Both the position numbers and the translations under genes were made by a program. A stretch of DNA of 64,000 nucleotides from Sphingopyxis sp. H115 (GTDB lineage: Bacteria; Pseudomonadota; Alphaproteobacteria; Sphingomonadales; Sphingomonadaceae). Where the stretch lies: assembly GCF_001468465.1 (NCBI RefSeq), contig NZ_LNSA01000003.1, forward strand, positions 1 through 64,000, given 5' to 3'. This document shows, in pieces, positions 8,452 to 16,782 of the stretch (its first letter is position 1; every line of letters starts with the position of its first letter). The notes beneath the pieces were generated by a model that was not told the origin of the DNA, did no database searches, and was given only the letters and a program-made list of their open reading frames with translations.

Positions 8452-9024
8452 TTGGCGACGCTGTTGTTGACGATATTGCTCTTCGCCGAACCGGCGTCGA
8501 CCGCCATTGACCAGCTCGGCGCCGACGATCGCGGCGAACCGATCGAACAGGTCGCGAAAGGCGGCAACTCCGCCTTTGTCGAAGATGGGCCGGCGCCTGA
8601 AAAGCCTGGCGGCGAGGTTCTCCAGCTATCGGCGGCCGACAATGAGGTTTCACTGGGCCGGGTCGAAGGTATCGATCGTTGCAGCGCAGAGCTGCTTTCC
8701 GCCAACGACAAAGCCTATTGCAACCGGCGTATCGAGACAAGATCGGCCGAGTTCCGATCCGATCTCGCCGCGCCGCTCAGCCTCGAGCAGAAGCTGGTCG
8801 GCGAACGCCTCTTGCCGCTTCGCGGGATCGAGAAGGCCGCGCGCACCAGCGATGCGTCCGCCGAGGACAGCGACGTCCAGGCGCTCGCATCGATCGCGCT
8901 GACGCCGCCCGCCGCCACGCCGCCGAATGATCCGGCCGCGACCGCGCCGGGCAATCTTTCGACGGAAACGCAAGCGCTCCTCGACGCCATCGTCGCCAGG
9001 CTTGGCGGCCCAGGCAGCAACTGA
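8452..9024 (+). CDS. Curli-operon secreted protein of unknown function
   Basis: 190 aa. The start is taken as TTG 8452 because a full AGGAGG lies five bases upstream; this gives a signal peptide (MATLLLTILLFAEPASTA). The N-terminal part carries two weak curlin-like units (IDQLGADDRGEPIEQVAKGG). A middle segment has two Cys in the pattern IDRCSAELLSANDKAYCNRR, probably a disulfide. The C-terminus is Pro/Ala-rich. It lacks the hallmarks of CsgC, CsgH and CsgE. Position at the end of the curlin genes suggests an accessory or capping role, which is inference only. Confidence 0.65.
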   Translation: MATLLLTILLFAEPASTAIDQLGADDRGEPIEQVAKGGNSAFVEDGPAPEKPGGEVLQLSAADNEVSLGRVEGIDRCSAELLSANDKAYCNRRIETRSAEFRSDLAAPLSLEQKLVGERLLPLRGIEKAARTSDASAEDSDVQALASIALTPPAATPPNDPAATAPGNLSTETQALLDAIVARLGGPGSN

Positions 9025-9138
9025 TTGGCGCGGTCCGACCTTGGGGGGTCGGCGCCACCGTCGGCGAAACAGCAAGCCGATCATCGAACGAACTCGGCCA
9101 AGAATACCGCCCCGGGATGACGCGCGGAGTCGGCGCTC

Positions 9139-9166
9139 GCGAGCCGCCCCATTTGAGGCGGCTCGC
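9139..9166. terminator. Bidirectional hairpin terminator
   Basis: A perfect 10-bp stem (9139-9148 with 9157-9166) with loop CCATTTGA separates the end of the curli operon from the convergent phosphatase gene. Confidence 0.6.
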
Positions 9167-9199
9167 TCCGTAGGAACCCAAGCTTGTCAGGCGCCTATG

Positions 9200-10120
9200 T
9201 CAGACCGTAGCGGGTTCGAGCAAATGGGCTCGAATGGCCTTCTTCATTGCCGGCGTAACGCCAAGCTGTTTCTCGATGAAGGCATCGACCGACCCATATT
9301 TCTTCGCAAGCGCGTCGAGCGCGGCCTCGATATAGACGGGGTCCGACGCAAGCAGCGGTTCGACCGTTTCCCAAGGCAGTTTGGCAAGGCCGGCATAAGC
9401 CGGGTTCATTGCGGCGCTTTCGGTCATTTCCTTGCGATAGTCGACGACATCGTCCGACAGGGCATAGTCGGCGACGACCGCTTCGCGCGGAACGCCGAGC
9501 AGCGTCAGCAGCAGGGCGGCGCCGGTGCCCGCGCGGTCCTTGCCCGCCGAGCAGTTGAAGGCAAGCGGCGTCTTGCCCGCGGCGAGCAGGTGGAACATCT
9601 CGCGATAAGCTTCGGCCTGTTCCTCGGGCAGGACGCGGTAAAAGGCCGTCATCGTCGCGCGCGACTTTTCGGCGCCCGCATCGGGGCCCATCAGCACGCC
9701 CATCAGGTTGCCGCTGTCCATGCGATAGTCGCGCGTCCAATATTCGATATCGCTATTGGCTGCGGCATAGCGGTTCGGTTCGGCCTCGCGCTCGTCATTG
9801 GCACGAAAATCGCAAAAGGCGCGGATCCCGAGCTTGTCGAGCGTCTTATAGTCGTTCGCGGTCAAGTTCGCCGGCGTGCCCGAACGAAAGACGGTGCGCC
9901 ATTTCACCTGCTGGCCGTCGGCCGTTCGGTAACCTCCCAGATCGCGGAAATTCCGCCCGCCTTCGAGATCGAGGACGCGGCGATCGTCCTTTAGCGTTGC
10001 CGCATTCCATTCGGCGACCGTTGCCGCAGACGTCCTTTCGGTGGTCTGCATATCGGCGGGCGCCTGCTGGCAGGCGGGCAGCATCAAAAGCGCTGCAAGC
10101 GGCAGGAACATCTTTTGCAT
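9200..10120 (-). CDS. Tyrosine phosphatase-like lipoprotein
   Basis: 306 aa. The start at ATG 10120, behind AAGGA, gives a lipoprotein signal (MQKMFLPLAALLMLPAC; lipid Cys at 17). The fold is that of bacterial tyrosine/serine phosphatases of the DSP3/Y_phosphatase3 type: GGRNFRDLGGY near residue 54, WRTVFRSG, and the P-loop NCSAGKDRAGTG at 189-200 with nucleophile Cys190 and Arg196. The residue before the Cys is Asn where the family usually has His, which may lower activity. It is the last gene of a minus-strand operon after a TonB receptor and a SurE-like nucleotidase, so it may release phosphate from an imported or periplasmic compound. Confidence 0.8.
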   Translation of the reverse strand: MQKMFLPLAALLMLPACQQAPADMQTTERTSAATVAEWNAATLKDDRRVLDLEGGRNFRDLGGYRTADGQQVKWRTVFRSGTPANLTANDYKTLDKLGIRAFCDFRANDEREAEPNRYAAANSDIEYWTRDYRMDSGNLMGVLMGPDAGAEKSRATMTAFYRVLPEEQAEAYREMFHLLAAGKTPLAFNCSAGKDRAGTGAALLLTLLGVPREAVVADYALSDDVVDYRKEMTESAAMNPAYAGLAKLPWETVEPLLASDPVYIEAALDALAKKYGSVDAFIEKQLGVTPAMKKAIRAHLLEPATV

Positions 10121-10161
10121 GAAACTATCCTTGGATCGAAATGGAACGGGATACAGCGTCA

Positions 10162-11178
10162 TCATGGGCGTCGTTCAGCCTTCGCCGCCGCGAGCGACGC
10201 CAGCAGATCGCCGACCCACGCGCCCGACGCGGGCTGCGCTTCATAACCTGCCTGCATCGGGCTCACCGCGATAGCGCTGCGATAGACGATCGACTCGTCG
10301 TCGGACTGGCCTTCGGTGGGCGGAGTCTGATTGAAATCGAAGGAAAGCCCTGGCAGCGAAGGCAGTTCGGCGCCGTGGCGCTTGGCCATCTCGACCATCG
10401 TCGGCGACGCCGACGCCGCCATATTTTCGACGAAGCCCAGCTTATAGGCGTTATAGGAGCCGATCCGCGTCGCGCGCCAGCGAGCGCCGTCCAGCTTATC
10501 GGGGAAATTGACGTTGAGCGCGAGGTTGGCGGGCAAGAGCGCCCCGCCCTTCGCGCGCGTGCCCAATGTCGTCACGAGATCGACCGAAAGGCGCGCCACC
10601 TCCTCCGATTGCGGGTCGGCGAGCGCCCTGTCGCCGGTGCTGCCGGCACCCGCGCTGAGAGCGATGGCCGGGATACCGCGCACCGCGGCATATTGGGCGT
10701 TGCTGACCGTCCCCGAACTCAGGATGATCGCACCGACATTCTGGCCTTCGTTGGGGCCCGACAGCACAAGGTCTGGCGCCTTGCCCCAGCGACGCGCGGC
10801 TTCGACATCGAGCCCGTAGAGCAGCGCCATCACTGGCGTTCCCGACACGTAGAAAAAGTCGCCGCGCGGCAGGTCGGGCCGCGTCATCGGCCCGGCGCCG
10901 GGCGCGCCGGTCCCCGCAGCATCGTTGAGGCAAGGCTCGGCGAGCGGCGCAAGCGGTCGGGCGATGTGGAGCGCCGCCCCCATGCCGCTCTGGTTGGTGC
11001 AGGGAACCGACACGATGACATCGTGCCCATCGGCTTTCAGCGCGCGGTAAAGCGCAACGACGTTGCTGGTGAGTCCGTCGTCGTTGGTCAGCACGATGGT
11101 GTGCGCCGCGGCGGGCGCCGCGTGGCAAGCGGCGAGCGCTATGGTCGCGGCGGCAGTGCGAAGCAGCAAGGATCGCAT
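10162..11178 (-). CDS. Secreted SurE-like 5'/3'-nucleotidase
   Basis: 338 aa. It shows SurE motifs: TIVLTNDDGLTS near residue 30 (metal-binding Asp pair), the NQSGMGAALHI region, and LVLSGPNEGQNVG, which corresponds to the SGxNxGxN loop. Unlike cytoplasmic SurE (about 250 aa) it begins with a signal peptide (MRSLLLRTAAATIALAACHAA), so it acts in the periplasm or outside. The family removes phosphate from nucleoside monophosphates with a divalent metal. It lies 17 bases after the TonB receptor and 41 before the phosphatase, in one operon. Confidence 0.85.
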   Translation of the reverse strand: MRSLLLRTAAATIALAACHAAPAAAHTIVLTNDDGLTSNVVALYRALKADGHDVIVSVPCTNQSGMGAALHIARPLAPLAEPCLNDAAGTGAPGAGPMTRPDLPRGDFFYVSGTPVMALLYGLDVEAARRWGKAPDLVLSGPNEGQNVGAIILSSGTVSNAQYAAVRGIPAIALSAGAGSTGDRALADPQSEEVARLSVDLVTTLGTRAKGGALLPANLALNVNFPDKLDGARWRATRIGSYNAYKLGFVENMAASASPTMVEMAKRHGAELPSLPGLSFDFNQTPPTEGQSDDESIVYRSAIAVSPMQAGYEAQPASGAWVGDLLASLAAAKAERRP

Positions 11179-11195
11179 GGCAGAAGCCTCCCTTC

Positions 11196-13832
11196 TTAGA
11201 AGTTGAAACGCAGCCCGAACAGGTAACGCGAGCCGATCTGTTCGACCTCGGTCGGGAAGGCAGTCGATCCCGAATAGGCGAGGTAGACTTCGTCGGTCAG
11301 GTTGGCGAGGTCGGCAAAGACGGTCAGATTGTCGTTGACCGCATAGCGGAGCGAAATGTCCAGATTTTCATATCCCTTGCGATATTCGCCGCTGCCAAGC
11401 CCGCCGAGCGTGTCGAGCCAGTCGGAGCGCCACTGATAGCTGACGCGCGCCGAGAAGCCGTATTTTTCATAGAAGAGCGACGCGTTGGCGATCGTATCGG
11501 AGAGCCCCTGGAAGGCGATGCCGCGCTGCGCCGCATTGCCGCCGGCGGCGGGAATGTCGAACTCGCCGTCGAGCAAGGTCAGATTGCCCTGGAATCCCAG
11601 TCCGTCGAAGGGCGACGGCAGGAAATCGAACTGGTTCTGGAAATTGAACTCGACACCATAGAGCTTGCCATTTTCGCCGTTGAAGGTCGAGCTGAGGAGG
11701 TAGTTCGAGCGATCGACGCCGCCCGAATTGAACACGTCCGATCCGACCGGCTGCTGACTTTGATAGAAGACATTATCGACCCAGCGATAAAAGCCGGCGA
11801 CCGACAAAATGCCATTGCCGGGGAGGTAATATTCGACGCTGGCGTCGAGCCCCCACGTATATTCGGGCTTCAGCCCTGGATTGCCGCCGCCGATTTCGCC
11901 GGGCGTCGTCGTGTCGTTGATCGACGCCCCGACGCGGATCGCGCCATAGGCGGGGCGCGACACGCCGCGCTGGCCCGCAAGGCGCAGCACCAGGTCGTCG
12001 CCCGCTTCGTAGCGCATGTTCAGGCTGGGAAAGAAATCGGTATAATCGCGTTCGACGGCCAGGGCCGTCAGCGTGCCGTCGATGTTGGCGGTCCCCGAGT
12101 TGTCGAGCTTGTAATGCTCGATGCGAACGCCGCCATTGATCGTCAGCGCGTCGCGTTCGATCTGCGCGATCGCGTAGCCGGCGAGGGTCTTTTCCTTCTG
12201 GTCGTAAAGATCGGTGGCGGGGATGCTCGCGGCCGGATCGAAAAGGCCCGCGCCCTCCAGCGTCTCGAGCAGCGCATCGATATCGGCGCGCATCCGGCGG
12301 TTGTCGACATAGTTCAGCGTCACGCCGAGCGGGAATTGCGTATCCCACGGGGTGCCCGTGACATAGGAGTTGACGTCGAAAGGTTGACCGACCGCCGATC
12401 CCAGCGCGCCGAGAAAGGCCAGGTTGGCGAAGGAGAAATTATTCCCGGCCACCTTGCGGTCGGCATAATAGAGCCCGCCCTTCAGCGTCAGTCCGCTGTC
12501 GAACGCCTTCGCGAGGTCGAGCTTGGCGGTATAGGCGTCGGCTTCTGTCTCCTGTCGCGCGTCGATCATATAGGTGCCACCGACGCTCAAAATGCCCTGG
12601 TCGAAATTGGTCAGCGCCGGCCCGCGCTCGAGCACGCCGGCGTTGTCGACGGTGGAGTAGAGGGTGACGACGGGAAAGCGCGGGTCGCTGTTGTCATAGG
12701 TCAGCGACGGCGATGCCAGCCCGCTGGTGCTCGACTGGACGAGCGGCAGATAGGTGCTGTTATCGGTCTTGGTATAGTTGAGGCGAAAATTGGCGGTCAG
12801 CCCGTCGTCGCCTTCATAATCGCCGCCGAGCGTCGCGATATAGTTGCGGTTGCGATATTCGCCATAGTTGAAGCTGCCACGCAGCGGCACGCCGACGAGG
12901 TCGCCGCTGTCGATCGATCGCGTGCCGCTCGCGGCCCGGTTCAGCTGGAACTCGTACTGGTTGCGCTGTTCGTCGTCGTTGAATTCGGTGAAGATGGCCT
13001 TTGCGAACAGGCGCAGTTCGGGCGAGGCGGCAACTTCGATGCCGCCAAACAGACCATTGTTCCAGCGTTCGATCTGATATTGCCGGATGTCGAATTCGGT
13101 AGGACCGTTCGCGTCATAGGCACCGACCTCGCGATTGTCGGTGAGCTGCTTGCGGCGGTAATGCGATCCGCCGAGCACGACGCCGATGACGTCGTTCGAC
13201 CAGCTCGCGCGCAGCGATCCCTGGCGCTGTTCGCCCCCGCCCTGGTCCATGAAGCCGTAACCGAGGTCGCCCGTGATGTGAAAGCCGCGCCCGGCGTCGA
13301 GCGGCGAATAGGTCTTGAGGTCGATCGTCGCGACGATCGCGTCCGCCTGCAGGTCGGCGGTCAGCGACTTGTTCACCGTCATCTGCGACAGGAGGACCGC
13401 CGGAACGGCGTCGAAGCGGAAGGCGCGGCTGTCGCCGCCTTCGTCGACGCCGGTGAGCGGAATGCCGTCGATGCTGACCGAGGTCCAGCGGTTGGGTGCG
13501 CCGCGCACCTGGATATAGCGTTCCTGCCCCTGATCGCGCTGCACCGCCACTGCGGGCAGGCGCGACAGCGCGGCGGCGCTGTTCTGGTCGGGGAAGCGCC
13601 CCACCGAATCGGCGGCGGCGATGTCGGCCAGGTTGACCGCATCGCGCTTCGCATCGATCGACGCCTCCTGCGATTGGCGGATCGAACCGGTGACGACAAT
13701 TTCATCGGCATATTCGCTGTTTGGTGCCATATCGGCCTGCTGCGCGGCGCCGGGCGTCGCCAGGATTGCGGAAGCGAGCGTCGATCCGGCAAGCAGGAAA
13801 CAGCGCGCAGTCTTGGGAGAGTTGACGAACAT
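11196..13832 (-). CDS. TonB-dependent receptor, first gene of the nucleotidase operon
   Basis: 878 aa. A signal peptide ends at GAAQQ. The TonB box region is EIVVTGSIRQSQEASIDAKR; the plug shows SVGRFPDQNSAAALSRLPAV and RGAPNRWTSVSIDGIPL; the barrel ends in FGLRFNF. The plug sequence fits the large Xanthomonas-Caulobacter type of receptors that import sugars and other organic nutrients, not classical siderophore receptors. Next to a secreted nucleotidase and a phosphatase, the likely cargo is a nucleoside, nucleotide or phosphorylated compound (inference). It diverges from the double-TetR regulator with 139 bases between starts. Confidence 0.85.
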   Translation of the reverse strand: MFVNSPKTARCFLLAGSTLASAILATPGAAQQADMAPNSEYADEIVVTGSIRQSQEASIDAKRDAVNLADIAAADSVGRFPDQNSAAALSRLPAVAVQRDQGQERYIQVRGAPNRWTSVSIDGIPLTGVDEGGDSRAFRFDAVPAVLLSQMTVNKSLTADLQADAIVATIDLKTYSPLDAGRGFHITGDLGYGFMDQGGGEQRQGSLRASWSNDVIGVVLGGSHYRRKQLTDNREVGAYDANGPTEFDIRQYQIERWNNGLFGGIEVAASPELRLFAKAIFTEFNDDEQRNQYEFQLNRAASGTRSIDSGDLVGVPLRGSFNYGEYRNRNYIATLGGDYEGDDGLTANFRLNYTKTDNSTYLPLVQSSTSGLASPSLTYDNSDPRFPVVTLYSTVDNAGVLERGPALTNFDQGILSVGGTYMIDARQETEADAYTAKLDLAKAFDSGLTLKGGLYYADRKVAGNNFSFANLAFLGALGSAVGQPFDVNSYVTGTPWDTQFPLGVTLNYVDNRRMRADIDALLETLEGAGLFDPAASIPATDLYDQKEKTLAGYAIAQIERDALTINGGVRIEHYKLDNSGTANIDGTLTALAVERDYTDFFPSLNMRYEAGDDLVLRLAGQRGVSRPAYGAIRVGASINDTTTPGEIGGGNPGLKPEYTWGLDASVEYYLPGNGILSVAGFYRWVDNVFYQSQQPVGSDVFNSGGVDRSNYLLSSTFNGENGKLYGVEFNFQNQFDFLPSPFDGLGFQGNLTLLDGEFDIPAAGGNAAQRGIAFQGLSDTIANASLFYEKYGFSARVSYQWRSDWLDTLGGLGSGEYRKGYENLDISLRYAVNDNLTVFADLANLTDEVYLAYSGSTAFPTEVEQIGSRYLFGLRFNF

Positions 13833-13971
13833 TCTGAGCTACCCCTTTTCTTGAAGTTGGCGGCCAGCTAGAACGCTTGTATGTAGCTTTTGTGACCGAC
13901 CCCCACGCTTCAATTACCCCGAAACATTCAGCCCAACACTCTTCCACCTTACCCGACGAGAGCAGCGCGCC

Positions 13972-15213
13972 ATGACACCGAGCGACCCAAATCCGTCACA
14001 AAAATTGCGAACATCTGTCACTAATAGCACAGATGAACGCCTGATCCGCGCCCTTGCCGCGCTATGGGAACGACTTGATAAGAGCGAGATATCGGTTCGC
14101 ACGATCGCGGCAGAGGCCGATGCATCGCCCTCCGCAATCGACTATCATTTTGGAGGATTAGAACAGTTGTTTGAGGCGGCGCAAAACGCCGCGATCGGCG
14201 AAGCGCGGCGATGGATGGACGCGAAGCTGGTCGAAATCGGAGACGCCAACGCAAATGATTGGCCGCTCGCCGCCCGTGCCGGCCTGCTCGCCTCGATCAT
14301 CGACGAGTGGACCGCGGCGCAGCGCCCGCTGGCTCTTGCATGGCGCGAGGCGCAAGCGGCCGGAGCGGCGCCCACGCACCGAACCGACGCGCATCGGCGC
14401 TGGGCAGAATTGTGGCGCGAGTTCATCACCGGCCTAAGCACGCAGACCGGGCTCGATCGGTGGAACGAACTCCTGCTTCTGTTTTTCGATGGCGAGGCCG
14501 GGCAGCATCTCGTCCGCTGGCGGCGACCGCTCGACCGCGCCCTTCTCGACGAGACGATTTTCGCGCTGTTCGATTTCCTCATCAACGGCAACAATGTGCC
14601 GTCTTCCGCTGTGCGCGACTCCTACCAGCACGCCGCCGACGCCGAATATGCCGTATCGCGCCCAATCCTGAACACGGCGACGCCGTTCGACGATGCTGCG
14701 GCATCGCTCCTCGCCGACGAAGGGCTTTCCGCCCTGACCTTTCGCGCCGTCGCGAAGCGTGCCGGCGCAACGCTGGGCACAGTCGCCTATCAATTCGGAT
14801 CGAAGGCGGAAATGGCGCAGCGCGCGGTTCGCCGCCTTTACGAGATGAGCGTCGAATATCCGGGCGCGGATCTGGCAACGTCGCTCCCGGCTTCGCCCGC
14901 ACAGCTCCTCGACGAGGTTATCGAAGCGGTCGTCACGGGAAATTCGCCGGTACTGCGAGCCTTCGACGAAATATCGCTCCACCTGGCGCGCGGCGACGGC
15001 AATCCTGCTTTTCGCGCGGTCACCCGAAGTTTCCGGGACCCCATCGGCGTGGCGGTCGTCGGCCGGTTGCTGCAAATCGACGCTGCCACCACATCGTTAG
15101 CCGCAGCATTTTCGTCAATCATCCGCGGTTACGGACACCACTGCCATTCGCTTTCCGCCGACGAAGGCCGGGGGCTTGGGCGGCGCGCCTTGAATGCCTT
15201 TGTTCCGTGCTGA
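13972..15213 (+). CDS. Regulator with two tandem TetR-type domains
   Basis: 413 aa, about twice the usual TetR length. The first helix-turn-helix (VRTIAAEADASPSAIDYHF, residues 42-60) is followed by its ligand domain; a second one (LTFRAVAKRAGATLGTVAYQF, 255-275) starts a second TetR unit. The single chain therefore resembles a covalent TetR dimer. It is divergent from the TonB-receptor/SurE/phosphatase operon and most likely represses it. A 7-10-7 inverted repeat overlaps the start of the coding region. The ATG lacks a good ribosome-binding site; TTG at codon 12 is an alternative start. Confidence 0.8.
   Translation: MTPSDPNPSQKLRTSVTNSTDERLIRALAALWERLDKSEISVRTIAAEADASPSAIDYHFGGLEQLFEAAQNAAIGEARRWMDAKLVEIGDANANDWPLAARAGLLASIIDEWTAAQRPLALAWREAQAAGAAPTHRTDAHRRWAELWREFITGLSTQTGLDRWNELLLLFFDGEAGQHLVRWRRPLDRALLDETIFALFDFLINGNNVPSSAVRDSYQHAADAEYAVSRPILNTATPFDDAAASLLADEGLSALTFRAVAKRAGATLGTVAYQFGSKAEMAQRAVRRLYEMSVEYPGADLATSLPASPAQLLDEVIEAVVTGNSPVLRAFDEISLHLARGDGNPAFRAVTRSFRDPIGVAVVGRLLQIDAATTSLAAAFSSIIRGYGHHCHSLSADEGRGLGRRALNAFVPC
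14012..14035. promoter_or_regulatory. Inverted repeat in the first codons of the TetR gene
   Basis: CATCTGT (14012-14018) and ACAGATG (14029-14035) flank ten bases. If translation began downstream, this could be an autoregulatory operator; as it stands it lies inside the coding region. The evidence is the symmetry alone. Confidence 0.25.
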
Positions 15214-15582
15214 CCGCGGGAATCTGCAATCGCAATATATAGTGACTGGAGATTAGATCGGCAGACGACCCGACGGTCGAGGCGGGGCGATTTCGGCCAG
15301 TCGCCTTTGCGGCGGCTTCGCCGGCTCCGGAAGCGGGCAGACGTCGGCCCCGCGCATTGCCGCCACCAAATAAGCCGGCAGCCCGCATGAAGCGGGCAAA
15401 ATTTTTTTCCCGTGGCCGAGCGGGTTCGAACGCAAAGTTCAATCGACACCGATACAGACATGCCATGTCGGAACGCGGCACCGCAAAAAATGCCTCCCGC
15501 TCTCCACGATTTCCCAAATCCTCTGGTGTTTCGTCTCCCTGTATCACTACAGACAGGATGATATGCCCACAGGATTAGACAC
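15214..15582. other. Intergenic region with an internal terminator
   Basis: 370 bases with no credible protein gene. It contains the intrinsic terminator at 15381-15408, 168 bases after the TetR stop. That is far for a simple end of the TetR message, so a small RNA between about 15220 and 15400 is possible. AGGA at 15571 serves the dipeptidase gene. Confidence 0.4.
15381..15408 (+). terminator. Intrinsic terminator with T-run
   Basis: Stem GCCCGC (15381-15386) with GCGGGC (15392-15397) and loop ATGAA, followed by AAAATTTTTTT. It is the clearest rho-independent terminator in the window. Confidence 0.7.
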
Positions 15583-16701
15583 ATGATTTCACCACGCCAT
15601 TCGACGATGAGCCGCAGATCGTTTCTTGCCGCAGGTGCGGCGTTGATGCTCGGGAGCGAAGAGGGCGCGGCGGCCGCAGGGAAGCGTCGGCTTGCCATGG
15701 ACGGCCTGAGCTTCCTGCCCGACGATCTCGCCGAGCTTCGCGCGGCAGGCCTTGGCGGCATGATCTGCGACATTTCGGAAGTCGAGGAGGTCCGCGACGC
15801 GGACGATGTTCCCCGCTATTTGCGGACCTATGAAAAATGCAGCGCGGCGCTCGATACGGTGGTAACGCGACTCGCGAACCAGCGCGAAGCGTTTGTCGCG
15901 TTGAAGGGTTCGGACATCGGGTCGCGCCCCGGCTGCGCGACCTTCCTGCAATTCCAGTCGTGCGAGCCCGTCGGCACCGACCTGACGCGGATCGCCGATT
16001 TTCATCGCCGCGGCCTACGCGTCCTGCAATTTACCCATCACAACGACAACCTCTTCGCCGGCGGTGCGCTCGAGCGCGAATGGAGCGGACTGACGCCGCT
16101 CGGCATCGAGGGGCTGGCCGAGATGAACCGCTCCGGAATCGTGCCCGACGTTTCGCACGGGTCCGAACCGACGATGCTGGAGGCGGCACGGCGCAGCACC
16201 ACGCCGATCCTGCTGTCGCACGGCGCGTGCAAGGCGATCGTCGACCATCCCCGCTGCGCCTCCGACGCCGTGATCCGCGCGATCGCCGACAAGGGCGGCA
16301 TGATGGGCATTTTCATGATGAGTTTCTGGCTGACGCGCGATGCCGTTCCGACGGTCGATCATTTGATCGCGCAAATCCGCCATGTCGCGAATGTCGGGGG
16401 CGTCGATGCGGTAGGGATTTCGAACGACTTTCCGATGGCGGGCCAGACCAACCTCGTTGCACTGAACAACGACAATGCTGCGGGTGTGCAAGAATATCTG
16501 CCCTGGTGGCACGCGATGCGCGACCAGCGAATCGCTGGCTTCGACTGGACGCCCGAGCATGTGGTGATCCCCGCGCTCAACAATATCGGTCGCATGGCGA
16601 CGATCGCCGCGGCGCTCGACAAGGCAGGGTTTGCGCCCCGCGAGGTCGACAAGGTCATGGGCGGAAACTGGCAGCGTGTGCTTACCGACGTACTGGGCTG
16701 A
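15583..16701 (+). CDS. Tat-exported membrane dipeptidase (peptidase M19)
   Basis: 372 aa. The twin-arginine signal SRRSFLAAGAALMLG near residue 10 indicates export of a folded, metal-loaded enzyme. The peptidase M19 (renal dipeptidase) pattern follows: LRVLQFTHHNDN, GIVPDVSHGSEPTM, PILLSHGACKAI and VGISNDF supply the zinc-binding and active-site residues. The enzyme hydrolyses dipeptides in the periplasm. The usual N-terminal HxD motif is weak here; MDGLSFLPDD occupies its place, so full activity is not certain. ATG 15583 follows AGGA; ATG 15607 directly before the Tat motif is an alternative. It converges on a TonB receptor. Confidence 0.85.
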   Translation: MISPRHSTMSRRSFLAAGAALMLGSEEGAAAAGKRRLAMDGLSFLPDDLAELRAAGLGGMICDISEVEEVRDADDVPRYLRTYEKCSAALDTVVTRLANQREAFVALKGSDIGSRPGCATFLQFQSCEPVGTDLTRIADFHRRGLRVLQFTHHNDNLFAGGALEREWSGLTPLGIEGLAEMNRSGIVPDVSHGSEPTMLEAARRSTTPILLSHGACKAIVDHPRCASDAVIRAIADKGGMMGIFMMSFWLTRDAVPTVDHLIAQIRHVANVGGVDAVGISNDFPMAGQTNLVALNNDNAAGVQEYLPWWHAMRDQRIAGFDWTPEHVVIPALNNIGRMATIAAALDKAGFAPREVDKVMGGNWQRVLTDVLG

Positions 16702-16704
16702 GAC

Positions 16705-16748
16705 AAAAGAAAAGGGGCGGCCCCGCGAGGAGCCGCCCCTTTTCTTTT
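16705..16748. terminator. Strong bidirectional terminator
   Basis: A perfect 17-bp stem (16705-16721 with 16732-16748), GC-rich at the tip and A/T-rich at the base, gives T-runs in both directions. It serves the dipeptidase and the convergent receptor. Confidence 0.85.
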
Positions 16749-16782
16749 CTGCGGCCCCCGGCGAACCGGGGGCCCATGGTCT

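Noticed and set aside
11760-13871. A 700-codon open frame opposite the second TonB receptor
   Set aside because: Same kind of mirror frame; the receptor reading explains the region.
14434-15075. 213-codon frame opposite the TetR-type gene
   Set aside because: Mirror of a well-supported gene with two helix-turn-helix domains.
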